Positions 23,801 to 34,088 of a DNA stretch of 64,000 bases are shown here, piece by piece. The DNA is from Hofstenia miamia (Eukaryota > Xenacoelomorpha > Acoela). The DNA lies in assembly GCA_004352715.1 (NCBI GenBank), contig SCFE01000026.1, positions 606,196 through 670,195 of the forward strand, in the 5' to 3' direction. Below the pieces are notes generated by a model, which had not been told where the DNA came from, ran no database searches, and was given only the letters and a program-made list of their open reading frames with translations. The translations under genes were made by a program, and so were the position numbers. Within the stretch, counting starts at the first letter, position 1; each line of letters opens with the position of its first letter.

Positions 23801-25136
23801 TGGCATTGATCTCCCTGCAGATAATGTTGTACAATCTCAATTTTCAACTATGTTGCAATATAAAAAACTTTGCAGCATCTAATTTAAAAATATTATTGTT
23901 TAGGATAAAAAATACTTTTGAAATGAATTTTGTATTAATTAATATTTTAAAAGAATGTATTTAGTATAACTTCAAATTAATACAACTTTAATTACACTTA
24001 CAATTTCTTGGTGCTCTTGCCGTACCGCATATACAATATAAATACATGCAACAATTTGTATAAAAGCGGTTGTTGTCGTCATTTGGAATGTTATGAAATA
24101 ATGCTACAGGATTTGTTATTGGCCAATGACACTGCATGTGATTGGATGAAAGCATTAGCGAATAACACGCAGTCAAATTTTTCAATAAAAGACGATAGAA
24201 ACCACGAATGTTTAGGTTCATTTTTTAGTATGATATCATTTGCAATGATAAAATTTATTTTCTTGAACATTTGATTATGCCAAGTCATAGATTCCAAAAA
24301 TGAAGTAAATAATATTACAACTAATATTTAGAATGAATCACAAAAAATTTTTAATGGATTTTTTTATTAAAATTTCAAAATAATATATCTTTAAAGAAAT
24401 ATTATTTTTTAATGAAATAAATGTAAAATGTGTCATCAATGACCGCATTGAATTGCAAACCCGATGTTATATTGGGTTTGTATTATTCTGCAAACTGCAA
24501 TAAGCAGATAGAGTTATTAAATCTTATTTTTAACATGGGTTTACGTCTAAGAACAACCCTCGGTTCTTTTATTGTTGTAATGATGATTTCAAAAAATTCG
24601 ATTTATTAGTATATCATTTCTGAAATAATTCGAGATGATAGACATATATAAGTCGATTTTAGAAAAACAAAGTTTTGATTACAACTGAGAACATGGTGAT
24701 TTCAAAAGCCTCTTGTCCAGGCGTTTTCTGGCAGTAGGAACAAAATCTTATATAAATAAAAAGCTTATCATTCTGACACGCGAACTAGAGATATATTCTG
24801 ATATTTGTCGTTCAAGGGGTGGCTTAAACCAACAATAATGCAGATCCATCACTTACAAAAACAAAATATCTCTTTAAAATAAGTGTCGCTTGATGGAAAT
24901 ATAGTTTTGAGCAATTGATATTTGTATAAAATCACACATCACTGAAAATATATTCGAACGACGGGTCTATATGATAGTTGATAAACGGTGACATGTCGGA
25001 TGAGACATTCAATGTTCAAATCGGGTTGTAGATTATAATTTTACTAAATATTTAAATATAGTTCATATTTAATATTTAATATTAAACGCGTACGGTTGGA
25101 AAATATTTAAGTTAGTATTTAAGATCATATTTAACT
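20838..25136. other. Long AT-rich stretch, mostly featureless
   Basis: No exon could be supported. The only region of interest is about 23990-24165, where the minus strand has inverted CCAAT boxes, TATA-like words and a GTAAGTG donor (see findings). Otherwise it is probably intron or intergenic DNA. Confidence 0.4.
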
Positions 25137-25277
25137 ATGAAAGAGAAAAGAAAAAAAGAAATAATCGGAATAGATGAAAATGGCAATTGTATAAGTAAAA
25201 TGCAACAAAGAAAATCAAAAAGAAAAGAAAAAGAATCAGAAGTTGTAACAGTAACAGGACTATGCAAGCTCAATTAA
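25137..25277 (+). CDS. Short lysine-rich open frame before the non-LTR element
   Basis: The ATG at 25137 opens a 46-residue frame of very basic composition (KEKRKKEIIG, QQRKSKRKEKESE) ending at TAA. It precedes the PHD-like segment of the R2-like element by 16 bp, and may be the degraded amino-terminal part of the same ORF (basic linker) or unrelated. No family recognised. Confidence 0.25.
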   Translation: MKEKRKKEIIGIDENGNCISKMQQRKSKRKEKESEVVTVTGLCKLN

Positions 25278-25292
25278 CAACAATATCTACTA

Positions 25293-25628
25293 ATGAAGAG
25301 GAAAAACGTGCGGTGCAATGGCTGTGGGTATCTTCATGTGAAGTGCATTGATCTTGATCATACTTCTCGACGTGACACTGAAGATTATAGATGCCAACGC
25401 TGCTGTAATTCATCCACAGGCCTGACTAAACAACTAGCTGACCTTAACTTAATGGACACTTCATCTGATTCCAGCAAGATTATTTTGAAGCTAAGAACCA
25501 TTCCTTTTTCAAATATTCCCGTGATCAAGCGTGTCCCCAAAAGGGCTAGAATTAAAGTAGCTTGTTGTCTTCCATCTCTTATAAAAAATTTTACAAACGA
25601 CCCTGATGATATCAAGAACTTTCCCTAA
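25293..25628 (+). pseudogene. PHD-like zinc finger of the R2-like element
   Basis: The start VRCNGCGYLHVKCIDL followed by DYRCQRCC gives C-x2-C ... H-x2-C ... C-x2-C spacing like the second half of a PHD finger; the first Cys pair is missing or lies upstream in another frame. It is followed by a Ser/Thr-rich and then a basic segment (KRVPKRARIK). In chromatin proteins such fingers read histone tails. Here it is an inference that it would serve target choice. The frame ends at TAA 25626-25628. Confidence 0.6.
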
Positions 25629-25833
25629 AATATGCCTCAGCTCTGAGCAACGAGGAGACAAAAATAGAAAGCTAAAAGGTTTTGCCGAGAAGTGTAGTCA
25701 TTTTTGGATTTTCTGAATTTCAAAATTTTTCTCCTCCAAAACGTAAATTCAAATGTTTTAGGTTAAAGGCGCAGTAAGACTTGTTTCATCATTTGACTGT
25801 ATTGCGGAGCCAACCGACGAAATAGTTTCAGAG

Positions 25834-26905
25834 ATGAGAAGCAAACATCCATGTAGCAGTCCCCCAGTGGTTGCCATTTCCGAGTTTGAATCTTACTTAG
25901 TGAGCACAGTCCTTGTCAAAAAGTGCTTGATGTCGTTTCCCTCAGACTCAGCTGGTGGACCTGATCAACTAAGACCACAATTACTGAAATACCTGATTAC
26001 AGAAGACAAGCAGCAGCAATCAATCTCTGTGTTGCTCTCACAGAATTTTTTAATGTAGTTTTATCTGGTAAGGTTCCAAAGCTTATCAGATCGTTTTTTT
26101 CGGAGCAAACTTGTCTGCGCTTAAAAAGAAAGCAGGAGGTTACTGTCCTATAGCAGTAGGAAACACACTGCGTCGTCTTATAGCTAAGTGCGCTGGGAAG
26201 TGTGTTGCATCTGAGAGGAAGAGAGAATTTGGTCAAATCCAGCTGGGTTACAACACTGACAAAGGAGCAGAGGCTGCGGTTCACACTGTTAGATCATACA
26301 TTTCAGCAAGAACTCTTTCTTATAGCAATGTCATGCTAAAAATTGACTATAAAAATGCTTTCAACAGCTTAGGATACTACTCTGAAAAAACATTAAAAAC
26401 TTTACCCATTTATCTCCTGTTGCTATGGCGAGCACAGCTCCCTATTTTTTGGTGACTCCATCATTTCTAGTGAAGTCGGAGCACAGCAGGGTGATCCCGA
26501 AGGCCCACCTCTTTTTTGTGATACTATCCAAAAATATGTTAAAGGTTTGGTGGGCGAGCTCAATTTCTGGTACATTGATGATGGTAATGTTGCTGACAAG
26601 GCATAAACAATCCTTAAAGACTTATACATAATCATCGAGTTTTCTGGGGCCATTAGTCTTGAAGTAAATCCTTCTAAATGTGAATGAATTTTTCTTGGAA
26701 ATTCCAACTCAGAGCTGCGTGCGAAAATTTTGAGTGATTTTGAAAGTAGATGTCCAGGCATCAAAGTGATTGCAGTAAAAGATCTCATAGTTCTTGGTTC
26801 TCATATAGGTCTTGATGTCCAGCGCTACGTCTTAAAAGTAAAACAGCTGATTGCAAGCGCCTTTCAAGCAACCTTCTATTACTAGAAGCTCATACTGCTT
26901 TGTTT
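25834..26905 (+). pseudogene. Reverse transcriptase domain of the R2-like element
   Basis: Motifs in order across frames: PSDSAGGPDQLRPQLLKYL (25940-25995); FFFGANLSALKKKAGGYCPIA (26092-26154, the K-x-GG-x-RPI-like motif with Arg replaced by Cys); LKIDYKNAFNS (26338-26370, motif A); GAQQGDPEGPPLFCD (26480-26522, motif B); WYIDDG (26570-26587, the catalytic YxDD); then VNPSKCE, followed by a stop, and the LGSHIG thumb region (26795-26812). Shifts occur near 26059, 26375-26440 and at the TAA at 26604. The catalytic Asp pair is intact, but the ORF is dead. Confidence 0.85.
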
Positions 26906-27286
26906 CTTTTGAAGAATTGTCTAAGTATGCCAAAGCTTATTTACTATCTGCGTACTGCTCCATGCTTTCTCAACGGCGATCTGTTAGATGAGTACGATAG
27001 AGTCATAACTCAAACTTTTGAAAATATTGATAACGTTGCCTTAAATGCCACAAGTTTTTCTCAAGACAGACTTCTTCCAAAACTTGGTGGTATAGGTTTG
27101 CCTTGCACTGCTCTCATAGCACCAGGAGCATTTCTTTCCTCACAGTTTGCCTCTAACAGCCTGGTATGTTCCTTGTTTGCAGATGTTGTTCATTATGATA
27201 AACACTATTTGATGGAAAGCATTCAAGGCCAGAATGACGAACACTCAACCAAGTCAAGATCAAGTAGCAAAAAGTTTAATAAGTGA
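26900..27286 (+). pseudogene. Post-RT linker segment of the R2-like element
   Basis: Open frame with FLLKNCLSMPKLIYYLRTAPC followed by LPKLGGIGLP, the segment after the RT thumb in this element group. The frame ends at TGA 27284-27286; the next block resumes at 27402. Confidence 0.7.
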
Positions 27287-27401
27287 AGACAAATGAGAAT
27301 CTCATCTGCTGACTAGTCCAGGTGAGGCAGCTTTTAGTATTTGGAGTAGTCAAAGTTTAGTATCTTACCCTCCCGAGCAACCCACTGAACAAAGAAGCTG
27401 G

Positions 27402-28181
27402 ATGAAGGTTGTTTATGCTGCAGAGCTTCGTCGTCTCAGTGACACTTTTGATGCGCAAGAGAACAACCGCCTTTCAGCTTATCAAGGAAAAATTGCATGT
27501 GCATGGTTAAATGCTTACCCTTCTTTGAATCTAGGTCTGAAAATGACTAACATAAGCCTCAGGGTTGCTATTGCACAGAGACTAGGTTGTAAAGTTTGTG
27601 AGCCTCACACTTGTATTTGTGGCTCATTGGTTGATTCTGATGGGAGGCATGGCCTTNAAGGAAAAATTGCATGTGCATGGTTAAATGCTTACCCTTCTTT
27701 GAATCTAGGTCTTAAAATGACTAACATAAGCCTCAGGGTTGCTATTGCACAGAGACTTGGTTGTAAAGCTTGTGAGCCTCACACTTGTATTTGTGGCTCG
27801 TTGGTTGATTCTGATGGGAGGCATGGCCTTTCGTGCAAAAAGAGGGCAGGTCGTTTTTCTCACCACAACACGCTTAGTGACATTATTAAGCGAGCTCTCA
27901 ATTCTGCCGATGTATTAGAACCACCTGGTTTGTCACGTTTAGACGGCAAACGTCCTGACGGAATGACTTTGGTTCCGTGGAAGCGAAGTCGAGTTCTTCT
28001 TTGGGATGTAACTGCAGTCGATGCTCTGGCCCCAAGTAGAGTCAACAATTATGCTCCCTTTAAGGCTGCAGAAGATGCTAAGCGAACAAAGATAAATAAA
28101 TACCGACAACTAATTGATGCTGGCTACGACTTTCAACCTATAGCCTTTAAAGTTCAACCAATTGTGGATCTGAATCATTAA
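27402..28181 (+). pseudogene. Cys/His cluster and PD-(D/E)XK-like nuclease of the R2-like element
   Basis: After a helical segment (GKIACAWLNAYPSLNLGLKM) comes a Cys/His cluster (CKACEPHTCICG ... GRHGLSC) and then DGKRPDGMTLVPW ... LLWDVTAVDAL. The PD and WDVT pieces fit the D-x(n)-D/E-x-K core of restriction-like endonucleases. The family cuts target DNA to prime reverse transcription. The frame is open to TAA at 28179-28181. The first part is present twice (27484-27656 and 27658-27830) around one N, so the predicted length of 259 residues is inflated by about 58. Confidence 0.75.
27484..27830. repeat. 173-bp direct duplication around a single N (probable assembly artefact)
   Basis: 27484-27656 and 27658-27830 differ at only a few bases and are separated by the N at 27657. 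Both start AAGGAAAAATTGCATGTGC and end GGGAGGCATGGCCTT. This is the pattern left when two overlapping contigs or haplotypes are joined without merging. Confidence 0.85.
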
Positions 28182-28490
28182 ATTTCTCAAAACACTTGGA
28201 GCTCGTATCCGTGCGTGCACCAAGCAGGCTTATTCTCAGGAATTCCCTATGCCAAGAATCAGTGTTGCAATTCAAATGGCAAATAGTGCTTGTGTCGTTG
28301 GCACAGTTGGTTCAACAAAACAGTTGGACGAAGTCTTCTGCTTGTAGACGCATCTACTCTACTCTCTTCATAGCTTCTTCTACTGGACGTTCAATAAACC
28401 TGTTGTTCTTTTATGCTGAAGATCTGTATTTTAGGAAGCTTACTTCAATATGTCCAAATTTAAATACACCTACCTTAAATTGATTGAGTA

Positions 28491-29589
28491 AAGTTGATTG
28501 GTAACCAAGTTTTATTTATTGTAGTTTATTTGTAACCAAGATTGAAAATTTGTAACTTAGATTATATTTGTAACGTTGACTTTTTGAATTATAAAGCATC
28601 ATTAATACAAATAATTCCCTTAAATATATGATTGAAGGAATGCTACAATTAAGAGAATGGATTCCTACACAAACTGAAATGAATTTGGATTTAGTTGATT
28701 ATTTGTATACTTTTAATGTGTAAATTTTAATACAATCACTGATTTGAAAAAAAAAGTTCATATTTAAATGTATTTCATAAACGTGTAAACAAGGATAGTC
28801 CTTAGTGTAAATGATATTTCGTTTACTAGAATATTATACACAGTAAAATTATTACAATCAATCTATTTTTATACACTTGTTGGTTTTTTACTATTTCATT
28901 TCAGTGCCTCATGGTTAATATAAAAGAAGTTTTAATAGTAAGAATAACAACAGCTAATTTGAAGAAAACCTTTCTTAAAGTGTTTTTAAACCCACACACC
29001 AAGCGTGCAATCAGAACGTGATGTTTCTTAATGAGGGCTAATTATTAACGACCGGCAATCACGTTGTTCAACAGAAACACTCTAATAAGCCGGGGTGATG
29101 GGGAACATAAAGTTGTCCCCACTGCTAAAATATTGAGTAGGGTTTGAGGCCTGGGCACTTAATGCGGCACAGCCGGTGTGGCTGTGTTTCTACAAGACGT
29201 AGACTACAACTGCCCGTAGTCCTTTACCTATAATTTGGCGCAAAAAATTTAAAAATTGGGTTTGATTCAGGTTGAGATTTTTCGGGCTTGCTTTGGGTCT
29301 GGGTAATCGTGGATCGAACAGGGACATGTCACTGTTAACAGGCTTAGAATTTCAAACTCTCCGCTGTGGATTAAATTTGTTGCGCCATTTTCATGTTTCG
29401 TTAGTTCATGTAACCAGTCACTATTAAAATTTGTACCAGAAGACTATGCTTTATAATGTATATTTTAAAGCTGTCAGTAATATTATAAATATATAAATGG
29501 AAAGAGCTAATTACATATAATTAGTATTCGAATGCTAATGTCTTATATCTACTTTCTTAAAAAAGGTTTTACTCTGCCGTACATTAATA
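28491..29589. other. Stretch without a gene
   Basis: The first 250 bp has repeated TTTGTAAC/GTAACCAAG words, perhaps an old tail of the retroelement. A GC-richer block at about 28990-29340 contains short inverted words (CACAGCCGGTGTGGCTGTG; AACGTGAT/ATCACGTT) and looks like decayed repeat DNA, but no ends could be paired. Confidence 0.35.
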
Positions 29590-29780
29590 GGGCCGTATTT
29601 TTTTAAATCTTAATACCATAGGCCTCATTAGTGATTCAATTGTGTAAGGTCCAGTCCAAAATTGTGAAATTTTTTTATTTATATATACAGAAGTATTTCA
29701 TCTCCAATAGTAAAATTCTGATTTGCTAAACAGGTTTTCCATCAGAAACACATAATTTTCTAAAATATTCAAAAGACCGT
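29590..29780 (-). pseudogene. Fragment resembling the C-terminus of a Gypsy-type integrase
   Basis: On the minus strand two frames carry FTIGDEILLYI and then NKKISQFWTGPYTIESLM, like the GDxVL ... WxGPYxV (GPY/F) module that ends Gypsy/Ty3 integrases. A frameshift separates them and nothing else of the polyprotein is recognisable. The call rests on short motifs. Confidence 0.45.
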
Positions 29781-30189
29781 TTATTTGATCTTGTATATCC
29801 TATAGAAGGTATTTGTAAAGTAGGGTCTGGCGGTATGCCGATACTAAAACTAATAAAGCGAAATTTCGACAATATCTTGCTTAAAAAATTTATAGGCGTT
29901 TTAATTTAAAGGTTATGTGTATTGTATGCAACCCCGCGGGTCAAAATGAAAATCTTAACTATTGCTGTACGATGTCTAGAAGATAGCACTTTGGCAAATT
30001 CAGGAAGTTTCTTAAGAATAAATGTCTATTAACATGCAGTTGCAATTAGATGGCTGATTAGTGCAAAAAATTTTATCAAAAATACTTTTACAAAAATGAG
30101 CTATTTATAGAAATAAATTGCTTTTTAACATTAGTAAGAACATGCAGATATATATTTGGAAACCTGTTTATAAATTCCCATTTCCTTCT

Positions 30190-30400
30190 TTGAGAACTTT
30201 GATTTTTTTATTCTAATCTTGCAAAACGATTGCATGCATTTCTTAGTTTGCTGTTACATAGATTACGAGCTTTCTTATAACCAATATGATTTTTGTCAGT
30301 TTTATATGCTAAATATATTTGCCAACATTCCCTTTTTTATTAACTTCAATGCATGCAGAGTTTATCCAAGGTTTAGTATTTTCTGTTGATTTTCAGATTT
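30190..30400 (-). pseudogene. LINE fragment, endonuclease-RT linker
   Basis: The minus strand reads KPWINSACIEVNKK, then after a shift WQIYLAYKTDKNHIGYKKAR and NLCNSKLRNACNRFARLE. The order (PW-x-N, basic helix, YK-x-x-R-N) is that of the segment just before the reverse transcriptase in Jockey/CR1-type LINEs. No RT motifs follow. Confidence 0.6.
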
Positions 30401-30830
30401 GAGAATGCTCTTCTAAGGACAGCAACAAATTTTTGAAGCATTTGTTTAGGTGTAATTGAGAAAAATACGGAATTCAAATTGTCTTTTTTCAAGTAACATC
30501 TAACTAGTTCTTTTCTTTTTTAATCGCTTTCTAATTTTTACTCATTACCATTGGGTTTCATAGGCTTAATATATATGCTAAGAGAAGCTACCTGCTCAAC
30601 TTCAAACAATTGGACCATTAACCTTAATAAGCACATGCAAAAAATATATTTCGACTTACAAAGTCATCGTCAGTTTTACAAATTATTCCCTCTAAATTTA
30701 CTAGATTTTACAATAATAATTATTATTTTTTAAATTTTAAAGTGGCAAGTTTAATTTATAAATATAGTCTTCTTTTGTGTTCAAACTTGGTTGCAAGGAC
30801 TTTATAAAAATACTCTCAATAATTTTTTAA

Positions 30831-31273
30831 TTACTTGATCTTGACGTCTGATGTAATATTTTTGTTTCAAAATTTACTCCGCATTTATTTAGATGATTAG
30901 ATATATTAGAACTGGTCGCATGTTCCTTAATTCTTCTTGATTTTATTTGATAAATTATATTTGATTTATTGGTTTCTTCAGTTGTAGATTTTAATTGCAA
31001 TTTCGTTCTTAGTTTATGATTGTTATATGTAAATCTAACCTTTTCTTTAATTATTGATATTTTTCGGAGTTCTTTAATCATGTTTTCAGTGTGGAGTCCT
31101 CTATATTCGATATTAAAACAATGTTCATAATTAGTTTGATTATTTTTTGATCTTTTGTTCTTAATTAAAATGTCTTCTAATGATTTCCTAATATATCGAT
31201 TTATAAAATTATTTGGATATTCATTCTTCTTTAATTTCTTGGTTAATTGTTCTATATGTGCTGCAATTGTCAA
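30831..31273 (-). pseudogene. Penelope-like element fragment (GIY-YIG region)
   Basis: The 148-residue frame has the end of a reverse transcriptase (LKKNEYPNNFINRYIRKS), a linker, and a GIY-YIG nuclease remnant (SNIIYQIK ... SRRIKEHATSSNISNHLNKC). Penelope-like elements join an RT to a GIY-YIG endonuclease. Here the Cys-containing segment with the second YIG half is missing between IIYQIK and SRRIKEH, so the nuclease is dead. The frame is unbroken from ATG 31273 to the TAG-type stop near 30827, which is unusual for an old fragment. Confidence 0.65.
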
Positions 31274-33009
31274 ATATTCGATGAATAATTCCTTTAATTA
31301 ATGATATTTTGTAATTGAAATTCTTTTTTACATAGAAACTTCGAAAAATGTCATATAATAGATATAACCATGGTATACTACGACTGCAAAAAAGGATATT
31401 TAATTTTTGTCTTTAATTTTAACTTTATAACTCTGAAAGAAATACTTAAAAAAATTAGACACGAGTAATTTCAAATTTCGAGATAAAAAGAATATGGAAA
31501 ATTGAGTTTTTAGGTAAATATTAGTTTTTAGATAAATCATAAACTAGAAATTACCGTATATCCTCGTGTAAGTTGCACCCCAAACTTTGAATTATATTTT
31601 TAAGTTAAAGGTATGCAGCGTGTATAAGCACATCTGCCAGGTCACAACAAGTTTGTTATATATATATATATGCATATAGTCATACCGATACCGCAGTACT
31701 TTGAGTGACACCAACCGAACGGAATCGACTCCCAAAATGTTCATACCGCCGGTCCCTAGTGTAAGGAATGGGCAAATACAATCGTAAGTTGAAATGGTGA
31801 AATACATCTTGCTGAAGGAGTAGTAATTCTGTATGCATGCCCGTTCTAACCAACTATGCAGAAAGTACATTTCGCAGCAGACATGCGACTGGTGGAGCAT
31901 CAGTCACCTTATCCCCCTACAGACACTTGCGACTTTACTGAAGATTCGTTTGAGTTATATGGTAGTCTATAATTCAATAAAATTCTTATTAATTTAGAGA
32001 TTTCTTATCATACTCATATCATAAATTTACTTAAAATTTGCCTATTATTTTAGCAGACAAGCTTATTCATTTCTAATGCATTCGTTACACGACCTGTGAT
32101 TTTCGATGGTCAATATATTTCTAGTTTTTTATATATTTCTATAAACTTGAAAATTGTTAGAATGAAGTATAGCATTCGCATCAATATAAAATGTCAATAG
32201 AAAAGTAAGTTTGGTGTAAAGCATTTATAATCCAAAAGTGCTTTAATGCCAATCTCAAATTCAAAAAATAAAAATGTAGACCAGATTCACAGGTTGTATC
32301 CGTCATTCGATGCTCTCGTTTGTTCTTGGTATATGTATCGCATGTAAATAAAAAAGCTCGCTATTCAGGAAATCTTGTTTGAGATCTAAATAATATTTTA
32401 ACCTACAAGGAGTCTTTCAGAATTAGACTGATTTTAAATATTTGATAATGCGATATTTCCAATGCATCAGTTAGTAATGTAAACCAAGAATTAAAGGGTA
32501 GCGTCCTATTCAAATTAGTAAATTGCAGTGACAACTGGAGCCAATGACGGTACATTTTGGGTTTTACAGATGTAAAAAACCGGTGTTTGTAAAAAAATTT
32601 CCTTCATATTGAACGCAAAACAAAACCCGCCTATTGAAATGGTTTGAAATTTATTGCTTTAATTTTAATATAAATTAAAGTAATGAATTTTCATTATTGA
32701 TTGCAAGTGGGCATTGTTCATATAAGGTTGGATTTAATTAAAAAATAGAAAATTCTATTGTCACAAACACGTCTCTACCAGAAAGGACTAATGAATTCCC
32801 ATGCTACACAATAAATGAATTATCAAAGTTCAAGAAACAATAATTAATTAAGATTATAATGAACTTTCAATCTGCTACATTCCCTGTCTAAAGTCACCGA
32901 ACTTGACTTTAATATTGAAGAAATTACAGAAAATAATATACAAATTCAAATAGATTTAACCTCACGCAATGATGTGATAAAATTAAGTTTACAATGATTT
33001 ACAAAAGAT
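31274..33009. other. Stretch without a gene
   Basis: Contains a solitary hAT-like end at about 31680-31755 (reverse reading CACTAGGGACCGGCGGTATG, similar to the element at 1780) and a short (TA)n at about 31657-31672. The rest is AT-rich and featureless. Confidence 0.4.
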
Positions 33010-33150
33010 ATAAATTAAAAGGTACGTGTATTTAAATTTGCGACATATTGAAGTAAAACTTCCTAAAATACAGATCTTAAGCATAAAGAAACAATAGGTT
33101 TATTGAACGACATGTAGAAGAAGCTATGAAGAGAGTAGAGGAGACAGGAC
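33010..33150 (-). mobile_element. 5'-truncated 3' end of the R2-like element
   Basis: The reverse complement of this stretch matches 28350-28480 (shared words CTACTCTCTTCATAGCTTCT, GTTCAATAAACCT, GATCTGTATTTTAGGAAG, ACTTCAATATGTC), with scattered differences and small indels. Only the last about 130 bp of the element is present, as expected from incomplete reverse transcription. Confidence 0.8.
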
Positions 33151-34040
33151 CTGCTAACGATTCAGTTCAGCCTGAATAAAGCTGTGCAAAAAACGGTGTG
33201 AAGCTGAAGAAATCTTGTCCTGTATTTACCCTGTTTAAAACAGTTGTCCTGTTTTGGGGTATTATAATGATTTATCCTGGCCTGATTAACATGTTCTCAA
33301 ACCTGCCTATAACTAAGTAAATAAGTTTAAAATTTATTAGGCTGATCAGAATAAAATCTGAAGCTTTACGTTAACAAGACAATACATCTAATGGAAAATG
33401 ATATTTTTTGAAAATTTCTGCAACTATTAGTCATAGACGTGTTTATACTTACTGGTAATACTAATGAACTTTGATTTAAACAAGATAGAACGATATTTAA
33501 ACTGTCTTATTAAACAATTTGCATAACCTTGCGAGAAAATATGATTTGGAAAAACTAGAGAATCAAAAAACCATCATTTGATAGATCTCTTACTAAAAAT
33601 TTTACACGACAATTCAACAAGGCCTACAATAGTAAAGATTATTTAAAATCAGGGTAAACTCAGTCAGCATAAAGCTAAAAAATATATTTCCAATTAAGAG
33701 AAATAAAGAAACAATGCTATTACTAATTCTGAATTCAAAATTAAATTTCACAAACGTTAAAATAATAAATTATACACGCTGATTGCATGCAAATGCACAA
33801 AATTAATAAATCGGGCTTAGCAAAAGGAAAAGGGGGTTCAGAGGCGCCAATACTAGAGCTCAGTTGTGTGTGGACCTGCCACTAGAATTCGCCAGAAACA
33901 AACTTTAAGAAAGAAATGAAGCTACAACAAACAACCCCCAAAGCACTGGACTTGCTCAACAAGTACACAAAAATAACAAAGAATGATGCATAGGGTTTCA
34001 TCAAAACACATTTCGTGCTGGTAAAAAAGCGCGTAAAATA
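33151..34040. other. Stretch without a gene, downstream of calcineurin B
   Basis: About 33210-33300 repeats the words CCTGTTTAAAACAG, CCTGTTTTGG and CCTGGCCTGATTAAC, reminiscent of a decayed MITE (compare GGATTAAACAGGATTAAGTCAGG at 14232). No ends could be paired. Confidence 0.35.
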
Positions 34041-34088
34041 TTAAACTTCGACTACCATTTTCTTATGGACATCCATAGTGCCAACCAC
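34041..34088 (-). CDS. PPP3R1: Calcineurin B last coding exon
   Basis: 48 nt after CATTTAG; encodes [15 protein letters not shown] and TAA. The human tail is VVGGLDIHKKMVVDV. Confidence 0.95.
   Translation of the reverse strand: MVGTMDVHKKMVVEV

Larger units (their letters stand above)
25293..28490 (+). mobile_element. R2-like non-LTR retrotransposon (degenerate)
   Basis: Reading order along the plus strand: PHD-like zinc finger, reverse transcriptase, thumb and linker, zinc-knuckle-like Cys/His cluster, then a PD-(D/E)XK-like nuclease. A restriction-like nuclease downstream of the RT is the layout of R2/CRE/NeSL/Hero-type LINEs, which usually nick specific sites. At least four frameshifts or stops break the ORF. 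The 3' tail (28340-28480) recurs inverted at about 33010-33150, which fixes the 3' boundary near 28480. The 5' boundary is not visible. A false 173-bp duplication is present at the single N at 27657. Confidence 0.82.

Noticed and set aside
24008-24297. Three overlapping frames on both strands
   Set aside because: Overlap in opposite frames and lack of family resemblance suggest chance; the segment is considered only as possible promoter DNA.
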